Shown: in pieces, positions 1-5,812 of the stretch | Position numbering within the stretch: position 1 is the stretch's first letter | Layout: every line of letters begins with the position of its first letter | Origin: Clostridiaceae bacterium | GTDB taxonomy: Bacteria > Bacillota > Clostridia > Acetivibrionales > DTU013 | Direction of reading: 5' to 3' | Length of the DNA stretch: 13,351 nt | Assembly (NCBI GenBank): GCA_012799845.1 | Contig: JAAZKL010000141.1 | Coordinates: 1-13,351, forward strand | Notes under the pieces: model-generated | Database searches by the model: none | Seen by the model: only the letters and a program-made list of their open reading frames with translations | Told to the model about the DNA's origin: nothing | Translations under genes and position numbers: made by a program

Positions 1-1022
1 CCGTAAACAGGATGATAACTGCCGGTCTCAGAGGTGTCGAGTTCATAGCTATAAATACAGATAAACAGGCCCTTTTTCTATCCAAGGCGAATACGAAAAT
101 ACAGATTGGAGATAAACTGACAAAAGGTCTCGGAGCAGGCGCAAATCCAGAGATAGGAGAAAAAGCTGCAAATGAAAGCAAGGAAGAAATCGCCCAGGCT
201 GTCAAGGGAGCCGACATGGTATTCGTAACGGCAGGTATGGGCGGCGGAACCGGAACCGGTGCTGCTCCTATCGTTGCCCAGATCGCAAAAGAGATGGGGA
301 TACTGACGGTAGGTGTCGTAACCAAACCGTTTATGTTCGAAGGCCGCAAGAGAATGCAGTATGCGGAACAGGGAATTGAAAATCTCAAGGGTGTAGTAGA
401 TACCCTTGTCACAATACCGAACGACAGATTGTTGCAGGTTGCCGAAAAGAAGACTTCCATTATCGAAGCGTTCAGAATGGCTGACGACGTTCTGCGCCAG
501 GGTGTCCAGGGCATATCAGATCTTATTGCTGTTCCCGGTTTGATAAATCTCGATTTCGCAGATGTAAAGACTATAATGTACAATACAGGACTGGCACACA
601 TGGGCATCGGCAGATCTTCAGGCGACGGCAGAGCCGAAGAGGCTGCCAAACAGGCGATCCAGAGTCCTCTGCTCGAAACGACTATAGATGGCGCCCGCGG
701 CGTAATAATCAATATCACCGGCGGATCGGATCTCGGCCTGTTTGAGGTCAACATGGCCGCAGAACTGGTACAGAAATCAGCTGACCCGGATGCAAACATC
801 ATCGTCGGCGCAGTCATCGATGAGAACCTCAAGGACGAAATACTCATAACCGTCATAGCCACAGGCTTTGACAAAAGCTCAGCAATGAGGAGAATAGAAA
901 AGATAGCGGAAAAATCTCCGGCAAAGCAGGAACAGCCTGCGCCCAGGCGTCAGATGGTCAGCGATATATCGGAAGATGAGCTTGAGATCCCCACATTCCT
1001 AAGGAAAAACAGGTTCAAATGA
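1..1022 (+). CDS. ftsZ: Cell division protein FtsZ (5' end outside window)
   Basis: Tubulin-like GTPase that polymerises into the cytokinetic Z-ring at midcell and at the polar septum in sporulation. The window enters the gene in frame: the first full codon is at 3 and reads V-N-R before the internal Met at 12, as in the N-terminal FtsZ motif, so the true start lies upstream. Visible landmarks are the GTP-binding signature GGGTGTGAAP (from position 240), the T7 loop NLDFADVKTIM with the catalytic Asp region, and a C-terminal tail ending in DELEIPTFLRKNRFK, the conserved peptide that binds FtsA/SepF-type partners. The linker before the tail is short and rich in Pro, Gln and Arg. An intrinsic terminator follows 17 nt after the stop. 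As in Bacillus subtilis, spoIIGA-sigE-sigG lie downstream. Family identity is certain; only the missing N-terminus is open. Confidence 0.98.
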   Translation, partial: VNRMITAGLRGVEFIAINTDKQALFLSKANTKIQIGDKLTKGLGAGANPEIGEKAANESKEEIAQAVKGADMVFVTAGMGGGTGTGAAPIVAQIAKEMGILTVGVVTKPFMFEGRKRMQYAEQGIENLKGVVDTLVTIPNDRLLQVAEKKTSIIEAFRMADDVLRQGVQGISDLIAVPGLINLDFADVKTIMYNTGLAHMGIGRSSGDGRAEEAAKQAIQSPLLETTIDGARGVIINITGGSDLGLFEVNMAAELVQKSADPDANIIVGAVIDENLKDEILITVIATGFDKSSAMRRIEKIAEKSPAKQEQPAPRRQMVSDISEDELEIPTFLRKNRFK

Positions 1023-1039
1023 CCAAAATCAAGCAAACC

Positions 1040-1067
1040 CCCTGAGCAGAAGACTCAGGGTTTTTTT
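1040..1067 (+). terminator. Rho-independent terminator after ftsZ
   Basis: A perfect 7-bp stem, CCCTGAG (1040-1046) and CTCAGGG (1054-1060), with a 7-nt loop, is followed at once by seven T (1061-1067). It lies 17 nt after the ftsZ stop and separates the division operon from the sporulation genes. Confidence 0.92.
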
Positions 1068-1090
1068 ATGCCCGTAGGGCTGTTCTTTTG

Positions 1091-1398
1091 GGGGACAGTT
1101 CAGTGAAGGGGGACAGTTCTTCAGAAGTTATCAGAGGGGGACAGTTCTTCGAAATTCGCAGATAAATACAGGTTTTCTAATCAGTTGGTTTATCAAAGGC
1201 ATATTAACTCTGCAACTGACCAGGTGTGGCATAAAACCCAATTACACTGTACAGGAACTGTTTCATTGATCTTTTGAAGGACTGTCCCTCAACAGGGTAC
1301 CATCTCGAACTTTGAAGAACCGTCCCCTATGATATGATAAATTCCGCAGAACTGTCCCTCAACACGACACCACCTCAAACTTCTGAAGAACTGTCCCC
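1091..1398. repeat. Repeat cluster A: seven copies of the 11-bp motif GGGGACAGTTC / GAACTGTCCCC
   Basis: Three forward copies of GGGGACAGTTC lie at 1091-1101, 1109-1119 and 1137-1147. Four reverse-oriented copies follow: 1279-1289 (GGACTGTCCCT), 1317-1327 (GAACCGTCCCC), 1349-1359 (GAACTGTCCCT) and 1388-1398 (GAACTGTCCCC). A decayed one may sit near 1254 (GGAACTGTTTC). The two orientations face each other, so the cluster is an inverted-repeat structure. The intervening DNA shows no coding potential I can support. Facing palindromic intergenic repeats of this kind are typical of REP/REPIN elements mobilised by RAYT (IS200-like Y1) transposases. No such gene is in the window, so the assignment is inference. 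Confidence 0.85.
1109..1398. mobile_element. 290-bp MITE/REPIN-like element with perfect 21-bp terminal inverted repeats
   Basis: Positions 1109-1129 are the exact reverse complement of 1378-1398 (21 of 21). The arms begin and end with the 11-bp motif, extended by TTCAGAAGTT. A second pair is nested inside: 1137-1157 matches the reverse complement of 1307-1327 at 18 of 21 positions. The interior has no transposase or other plausible gene, so if mobile it would be non-autonomous. No target-site duplication was recognised at the ends. Confidence 0.55.
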
Positions 1399-1440
1399 AT
1401 AAACTATCCTCTTGAAAAACCCTTATTTCTACAGGTGTTT

Positions 1441-1473
1441 GTGACATAAAAATCGCGGTTGATTCAATATAAT
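1441..1473 (+). promoter_or_regulatory. Candidate Spo0A-type sigma-A promoter for spoIIGA
   Basis: A perfect -10 hexamer TATAAT (1468-1473) lies 21 nt after GTGACA (1441-1446), which matches TTGACA at five of six positions. The B. subtilis spoIIG promoter is known for an over-long -35/-10 spacing (about 22 nt) that Spo0A~P compensates. The same geometry here is suggestive. TGACATA, overlapping the -35, is only a weak match (5 of 7) to a 0A box (TGNCGAA). The remaining intergenic stretch 1399-1560 shows nothing else. Confidence 0.4.
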
Positions 1474-1560
1474 TAAAGTACGTTGTTATACATAAAAGAA
1501 AAGGTATATGAATATATGTAAAATAGGGGATGTCTGCATTGCAGCTTGAGAGGTATAACG

Positions 1561-2466
1561 GTGGAAATCTATCTGGATATTGTCATCCTTGAAAATATAG
1601 TTATTAATTATCTTATATTATTGGTTACATCCAGATTTTCAAAGAACAGAACGAGCAGCCTCAGGCTTTTTCTCGGCTCCGTTGCGGGCACTGCATACCT
1701 GGTGCTTATGATCCTGCTGCCGGAAGTAAAAGTGTATACGACCCTAGTCTCCAAATTCCTGCTGTCGATCGGCATGGTTGCCATAACATTCAGTTTCAAC
1801 AGGTTTTCAGTTTTTTTGAAAACCCTTGCGTTGTTTTACGCGACGACTTTCATTTTTGCAGGTGCGGGTTTCGCGCTTATATTTTTCAACAAAGACTGGG
1901 GGATAATAAGAAACGGCGTTCTGATCTCGCCACTGAACTTTTTTGATGCCAAATGGACTGAACTTCTGCTTGCTGTTGCAGTCGCACTTATCATTTTCCG
2001 CGTGATATGGGATGCGGTACAGAGCAGGTTTGTCAAAGAGAAGTTGTTGGTTGACATAAGTATTGCTGTTGAGAATAAATCCATAGGACTGCCTGCCCTG
2101 GTAGATACGGGCAATTCACTCCATGATCCGCTGACCAACCTGCCCGTTGTGGTGGTGGAATTCTCTGCGATAAAGGATCTTCTGCCGGATGACATAAAAA
2201 GTATCTTTGAGCAAAACCATGAGAATGATCTGAACTCAGTCACTGCAAAGATATCGTCATCCGACTGGTTCAAAAGGTTCAGGCTCATCCCTTTTACGTC
2301 GCTTGGCAGGGAAAACGGCATGATGATCGGGTTCAGGCCAGATTATATAGAGATAGGCGCTGACGACGGGAAAAAAGATATCCGGGATGTGATCGTCGGC
2401 ATCTACAACAGGACATTGTCGGCAAATGAACAGTACAGAGCTCTGATGAACCCTGAGCTTATATAG
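1561..2466 (+). CDS. spoIIGA: SpoIIGA, membrane aspartic protease that activates pro-sigma-E
   Basis: Sporulation protease that removes the pro-sequence of sigma-E in the mother cell after forespore signalling. The N-terminal half is membrane-embedded, with about five hydrophobic segments at residues 3-23, 36-54, 62-79, 84-109 and 132-150. The C-terminal half is the aspartic protease domain with the motif LVDTGNSL; the catalytic Asp is residue 182, essentially the position known in B. subtilis. I chose GTG at 1561 because GAGAGG (1548-1553) lies 7 nt upstream and the product then begins (M)EIYLDIVIL, like other SpoIIGA proteins. An upstream TTG at 1546 would add five residues but lacks a ribosome site. 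The product is 301 aa, normal for the family. sigE, its substrate, starts 25 nt after the stop, as in B. subtilis. Confidence 0.96.
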   Translation: MEIYLDIVILENIVINYLILLVTSRFSKNRTSSLRLFLGSVAGTAYLVLMILLPEVKVYTTLVSKFLLSIGMVAITFSFNRFSVFLKTLALFYATTFIFAGAGFALIFFNKDWGIIRNGVLISPLNFFDAKWTELLLAVAVALIIFRVIWDAVQSRFVKEKLLVDISIAVENKSIGLPALVDTGNSLHDPLTNLPVVVVEFSAIKDLLPDDIKSIFEQNHENDLNSVTAKISSSDWFKRFRLIPFTSLGRENGMMIGFRPDYIEIGADDGKKDIRDVIVGIYNRTLSANEQYRALMNPELI

Positions 2467-2491
2467 ATACAGCAACGAAAGGAGATTTCAG

Positions 2492-3223
2492 ATGAAAGCG
2501 TTCAACAAAGTCAGACTTATTCTTAGAATCAATTATTGGAAACTGATGCTGATCTTCAGAAGAAAAACCGGGCGTCCAATTTATTACATAGGAGGCAGTG
2601 AGGCATTGCCGCCGCCTCTTTCCGTCGACGAGGAAACATACCTGCTTGCCAGGCTTGGAGAAGAAGATTACGGGGTAAAAAGCGTTTTGATAGAGCGCAA
2701 TCTGAGGCTCGTGGTTTACATAGCCAGGAAGTTTGAAAACACGGGAGTTGGAGTCGAGGATCTGGTTTCCATAGGAACGATAGGCCTGATAAAGGCAATA
2801 AACACCTTCAACCCGTCAAAGAACATAAAGCTGGCCACATATGCATCAAGGTGCATCGAAAACGAGATACTGATGTACTTAAGGAGAAACAACAGGATCA
2901 AAACCGAGATTTCCATCGATGAACCGCTCAATGTGGACTGGGACGGGAATGAGCTTCTGCTTTCGGATATTCTGGGCACTGAGAGCGATATAATTTACAG
3001 GAGCCTTGAGGATGAGATAGACAGGGAGCTTCTGAATACCGCCATGAAAAAGCTGTCCAGCCGGGAGAAGAAAATCATGGAGCTGAGGTTCGGGCTGACG
3101 AATGGTGTTGAGAAAACGCAGAAGGAAGTTGCTGACATGCTTGGTATTTCCCAGTCGTATATTTCACGCCTGGAGAAGAGGATAATAAGCAGGCTGAAGA
3201 AAGAGATCAACAGGATGGTATAG
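2492..3223 (+). CDS. sigE: RNA polymerase sigma-E factor precursor (early mother cell)
   Basis: Sporulation sigma factor made as an inactive precursor and activated by SpoIIGA cleavage. Residues 1-30 are a basic, hydrophobic pro-sequence. It is followed by YYIGGSEALPPPLS, the hallmark start of the mature protein. Region 2 is highly conserved (ERNLRLVVYIARKFENTG, then the YASRCIENEILMYLRRNN block that melts and reads the -10). Region 4.2 is a helix-turn-helix at about residues 209-232 (TQKEVADMLGISQSYISRLE). The product is 243 aa, as expected. AAAGGAG (2478-2484) lies 7 nt before the ATG. The gene is probably co-transcribed with spoIIGA. Sequence similarity to B. subtilis SigE is very high over the whole length, so identity is firm. 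Confidence 0.98.
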   Translation: MKAFNKVRLILRINYWKLMLIFRRKTGRPIYYIGGSEALPPPLSVDEETYLLARLGEEDYGVKSVLIERNLRLVVYIARKFENTGVGVEDLVSIGTIGLIKAINTFNPSKNIKLATYASRCIENEILMYLRRNNRIKTEISIDEPLNVDWDGNELLLSDILGTESDIIYRSLEDEIDRELLNTAMKKLSSREKKIMELRFGLTNGVEKTQKEVADMLGISQSYISRLEKRIISRLKKEINRMV

Positions 3224-3278
3224 CCACCAAACCCGCTATTGTCAAGGCCTTTAGCAAATATTTTGCGAATAAGTTTCA

Positions 3279-3307
3279 GTATGAAAAAAGACCTCCAAGG
3301 CAATAAT
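3279..3307 (+). promoter_or_regulatory. Candidate sigma-F/sigma-G promoter for sigG
   Basis: GTATG (3279-3283) matches the sigma-F/G -35 element GYATA at four of five positions. Exactly 15 nt later GGCAATAAT (3299-3307) matches the -10 consensus GGNNANANT at every specified position. It lies 34 nt before the sigG start in the sigE-sigG gap. In B. subtilis, sigG is driven by sigma-F and then autoregulated, so site and position agree with known regulation. Confidence 0.55.
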
Positions 3308-3340
3308 GTTACTAAACACAAAATGCCGGGAGGTTTTTAC

Positions 3341-4114
3341 ATGATGGTCAACAAAGTTGAAATCTGCGGAGTTAACACTTCGAAACTGCCGGTTTTATCC
3401 AATGAGCAAAAGAAAGCGCTCTTTGAAAGAATGCACAAGGGTGATGCTTCTGCCCGCGAGGAATTCATCAACGGCAATCTCAGGCTTGTTTTAAGCGTCA
3501 TCCAGAGATTCAACAACAGGGGCGAATATGTGGACGACCTGTTTCAGGTGGGCTGTATTGGCCTTATAAAAGCGATAGACAATTTTGACGTTACGCAGAA
3601 TGTAAAATTTTCGACCTATGCGGTTCCGATGATAATTGGAGAAATCCGCAGATACCTGAGGGACAACAACTCTATCAGGGTGAGCAGATCGTTGAGGGAC
3701 ATCGCGTATAAAGCGCTTCAGGCAAAAGAAAGACTGACAAATAAAAACTCGAAGGAACCCACGATCACTGAGATCGCGGAGGAACTGAAGCTTCCAAAGG
3801 AAGAAGTGGTATTTGCACTTGATGCGATCCAGGACCCGATATCATTGTTTGAGTCTGTGTATCATGATGGAGGCGATGCCATCTACGTCATGGACCAGGT
3901 AAAGGACGAGAAAAACATAGACGAAAACTGGCTTGAAGGCATTTCGCTGAAGGAAGCGATGAGAAAGCTCAATGACAGGGAAAAACTTATACTGAACCTG
4001 CGTTTCTTCGAAGGCAGGACCCAGATGGAGGTTGCAGAAGAGATCGGGATATCGCAGGCTCAGGTGTCAAGACTGGAGAAAACGGCGCTCATGCATATGA
4101 GAAAGCATATATAA
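3341..4114 (+). CDS. sigG: RNA polymerase sigma-G factor (late forespore)
   Basis: Forespore-specific sigma factor that switches on late forespore genes such as those for SASPs and germination functions. The product begins MMVNKVEICGVNTSKLPVL, the conserved sigma-G N-terminus that carries residues for forespore control. Region 2 contains NGNLRLVLSVIQRFNNRGEY and the FSTYAVPMIIGEIRRYLRD block. Region 4.2 is a helix-turn-helix at about residues 227-249 (TQMEVAEEIGISQAQVSRLE). ATG 3341 is chosen because GGGAGG (3328-3333) lies 7 nt upstream; an upstream in-frame start at 3239 would add an unconserved extension and overlap the putative promoter. The product is 257 aa, close to the B. subtilis 260. 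No pro-sequence is present, as expected. No clear terminator follows; a repeat cluster begins 29 nt after the stop. Confidence 0.98.
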   Translation: MMVNKVEICGVNTSKLPVLSNEQKKALFERMHKGDASAREEFINGNLRLVLSVIQRFNNRGEYVDDLFQVGCIGLIKAIDNFDVTQNVKFSTYAVPMIIGEIRRYLRDNNSIRVSRSLRDIAYKALQAKERLTNKNSKEPTITEIAEELKLPKEEVVFALDAIQDPISLFESVYHDGGDAIYVMDQVKDEKNIDENWLEGISLKEAMRKLNDREKLILNLRFFEGRTQMEVAEEIGISQAQVSRLEKTALMHMRKHI

Positions 4115-4143
4115 GAAAACACACAGGCATATGCAGAAATGAA

Positions 4144-4209
4144 GAACTGTCCCCATGACCCTATATTCTGCAGAACTGTCCCCATAAGCAAAAGTTGAGA
4201 ACTGTCCCC
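4144..4209. repeat. Repeat cluster B: three direct copies of GAACTGTCCCC
   Basis: Three exact GAACTGTCCCC copies, all in reverse orientation relative to the forward copies of cluster A, start at 4144, 4173 and 4199 (29- and 26-nt steps). The second is preceded by the palindrome TTCTGCAGAA (4166-4175), which overlaps its start. The cluster fills the gap between sigG and ymxH. Confidence 0.85.
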
Positions 4210-4262
4210 AATTATGATAATTACCCGGAAACGGTCATATAATTTATATGAAACTGCGCTTT

Positions 4263-4291
4263 GCATATTGTAACGCAATAGCGGAACGATG
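4263..4291 (+). promoter_or_regulatory. Weak sigma-F/G-like promoter upstream of ymxH
   Basis: GCATA (4263-4267) is a perfect GYATA -35 element, and 15 nt later GGAACGATG keeps the GG and one of three other specified -10 bases. Its placement about 25 nt before the ymxH start is plausible. A perfect TATAAT at 4238-4243 has no -35 partner at normal spacing. The call is tentative. Confidence 0.2.
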
Positions 4292-4316
4292 AGAAGCAAA
4301 GATTGGTGGGGGTCAT

Positions 4317-4577
4317 ATGAATCGTTCTTCAGATTTCAAGCAAAAGGAAGTAATAAATGTTTCCGACGGGAGAAGGCTGGGCTTCGTTTCCGATGTGGAG
4401 ATAGACCTGGAGCAGGGGAGGATAGAGGCCATCATACTGCCGGGGGTCGGCAAATTATTGGGTTTTTTTGGCAAGGATAACGAGTTTGTGATCCCGTGGG
4501 ATAAAATCGTGAAGATAGGAGAAGACATAATACTGGTCGATCTTGATGAAAGATATATCAGGAGATACTTTGACTGA
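4317..4577 (+). CDS. ymxH: YlmC/YmxH family PRC-barrel sporulation-associated protein
   Basis: Small 86-aa protein made of a single PRC-barrel-like domain, with the family features VSDGRRLGFVSDVEIDLEQG near the N-terminus and FVIPWDKIVKIGEDIILVD near the C-terminus. Members are encoded next to sigG in Bacillus and Clostridia (ylmC/ymxH) and are annotated as sporulation proteins. The biochemical role is not established; PRC barrels usually mediate protein or RNA contacts. The ATG is preceded by a G-rich ribosome site (GGTGGGGG, about 4-5 nt spacing). No membrane segment or signal peptide is present. It is isolated from both neighbours by clusters of the 11-bp repeat in the same orientation. 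Family call is firm, function open. Confidence 0.9.
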   Translation: MNRSSDFKQKEVINVSDGRRLGFVSDVEIDLEQGRIEAIILPGVGKLLGFFGKDNEFVIPWDKIVKIGEDIILVDLDERYIRRYFD

Positions 4578-4591
4578 TTTTGTGCTGACGG

Positions 4592-4758
4592 GAACTGTCC
4601 GGCAATGAAGCCCCCTGCGGACGCTGCCTGGCTGAGGCCGTTCAGTACTGAGGTTCTGCAGAACTGTCCCTCAAGTCGGGTTTTCGCAGAACTGTCCCCC
4701 AACCAGGGTTCCGCAGAACCGTCCCCCAAAAAGAAGAACTGTCCCCCAAATTGTCCCC
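4592..4758. repeat. Repeat cluster C: four to six copies of GAACYGTCCCC in hairpin-forming units
   Basis: Clear copies start at 4661 (GAACTGTCCCT), 4689, 4716 (GAACCGTCCCC) and 4736. Degenerate ones lie at 4592 (GAACTGTCCGG) and 4750 (ATTGTCCCC). Steps of 28, 27 and 20 nt show a tandem unit. Each of the first three units has a small palindrome made by the motif and the sequence before it (GTTCTGCAGAAC at 4653-4664; GGTTC/GAACC around loop CGCA at 4707-4720). The first two are followed by a CCC...GGG pair. The cluster fills the gap between ymxH and nrdR; the rest of 4759-4852 shows only the nrdR ribosome site. Confidence 0.85.
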
Positions 4759-4852
4759 TCCGCTAAAGGATTTTTTCAGAATGCCGATAAAGTAATGGAA
4801 ATGATACAAATGAAAAAATCATGCGGCGCCAGAGCCGTACAGGAGGTAAACT

Positions 4853-5362
4853 ATGAAATGTCCTTATTGCGGGTTTCTTGAGGACAAGGTTATCGATTCC
4901 AGGCCTACTGAGGAGAATTCGGCTATCAGGAGACGGCGGGAATGCAACAGGTGTATGAGGCGGTTTACCACTTATGAGAAGGTGGAGAGCATACCGCTGA
5001 TGGTCATCAAGAAGGACAAAACCAGGCAGCCGTTTGACCGCGAAAAGCTCATCAACGGCTTGTTGAGGGCGTGCGAGAAGAGACCGGTTTCCGTGGATAC
5101 TCTTGAAAAGCTGGCAGATGAGATAGAGATCCAGATACTGAACTCACTAAAGAGAGAGATAACAACAAATGAGATCGGCGAAATGGTCATGGCGAGGCTG
5201 AAAGATATCGACGAAGTCGCGTATGTAAGGTTCGCTTCGGTCTACAGGCAGTTCAAGGACATAAATACATTCATGGAAGAGTTACATAAGCTGCTGAAGG
5301 AAAACGAGAAACTTAAGGAAAAAGAGCGGTCAAAGGGAAACGAACAGTCCGGTCCGAATTGA
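4853..5362 (+). CDS. nrdR: Transcriptional repressor NrdR
   Basis: ATP/dATP-sensing repressor of ribonucleotide reductase genes. The N-terminal zinc ribbon is formed by C3, C6, C31 and C34 (CPYC...CNRC) with the DNA-binding arginine-rich stretch IRRRREC between. An ATP-cone domain follows at about residues 49-139 (VIKKDKTRQPFDREKLINGL...). The C-terminus is a charged Lys/Glu-rich tail. The product is 169 aa, slightly longer than usual because of this tail. AGGAGG (4841-4846) lies 6 nt before the ATG. nrdR often follows the sigG/ymxH region in Clostridia. No ribonucleotide reductase gene is in the window, and no NrdR box was recognised upstream, so autoregulation is not shown. Confidence 0.97.
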   Translation: MKCPYCGFLEDKVIDSRPTEENSAIRRRRECNRCMRRFTTYEKVESIPLMVIKKDKTRQPFDREKLINGLLRACEKRPVSVDTLEKLADEIEIQILNSLKREITTNEIGEMVMARLKDIDEVAYVRFASVYRQFKDINTFMEELHKLLKENEKLKEKERSKGNEQSGPN

Positions 5363-5439
5363 TGTCAAAACCGGGTAATGAGCCATAAATAAGGATTTTT
5401 TCGGGAAATAAGAAAAATTCGCATATCTTTGGGGAAATT

Positions 5440-5545
5440 CCGGCTCCGGGCCCATATGCCGGTTTCAGGAGCATATGCCGGCTCCGGGACCATATGCCGG
5501 CTCCAGGATCACATACCGGCTCCGGGACCGTTTACCGGCACACAG
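5440..5545. repeat. 19-bp tandem repeat, five units plus a partial sixth
   Basis: Units start at 5440, 5459, 5478, 5497, 5516 and (partial) 5535, all exactly 19 nt apart, with consensus CCGGCTCCGGGACCATATG. Units 1 and 3 are closest to the consensus; units 2, 4 and 5 carry substitutions, so the array is partly decayed. Each unit combines CCGG and CATATG palindromes. The array begins 77 nt after the nrdR stop and is not translated in any supported ORF. Confidence 0.9.
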
Positions 5546-5812
5546 TGACAGTATCAGAAGTTCAGCAGGCTGCGGAGAATAAGTTAAATCACGCTTATCA
5601 CGCTGTTTGCTGACTCTTTTTTATCAAAACGCTGATCCGTTTCTGACCCTGATCGGCGCAGGAACCTGCCGACAGTGGTGTCATAAAGTTTAAAAAATAA
5701 CAGGAAATATGTCAGATCAAAATTGGGTATGTACAAAATCGAGCAGATATAGTAATATTGTGTTGGCAATAAATGTATAACATAGCAACAAATACTAGCA
5801 GAAGGTAGTTGT
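5546..5812. other. Non-coding gap upstream of comM
   Basis: About 270 nt without a supportable gene. It contains an imperfect hairpin (TCGG/CCGA around CAGG/CCTG near 5654-5675) and a TCAGCA/TGCTGA pair (5562-5567 and 5609-5614) before CTCTTTTTT, a weak candidate terminator. I found no convincing promoter; TATAAC at 5776-5781 lacks a good -35. The comM ribosome site AGAAGG (5800-5805) lies at its end. A long reading frame on the - strand here is a shadow of comM. Confidence 0.5.

Noticed and set aside
3239..3340. Longer sigG product starting at 3239
   Set aside because: The extension has no similarity to sigma-G N-termini and overlaps the putative promoter; ATG 3341 has a good ribosome site.
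4144..4758. CRISPR array
   Set aside because: The repeated word is only 11 bp, spacing is irregular, spacers are related to each other, and there are no cas genes.
5342..5352. Copy of the 11-bp repeat (GAACAGTCCGG) at the end of nrdR
   Set aside because: It is two or more changes from the motif and lies in coding sequence; chance similarity is more likely.
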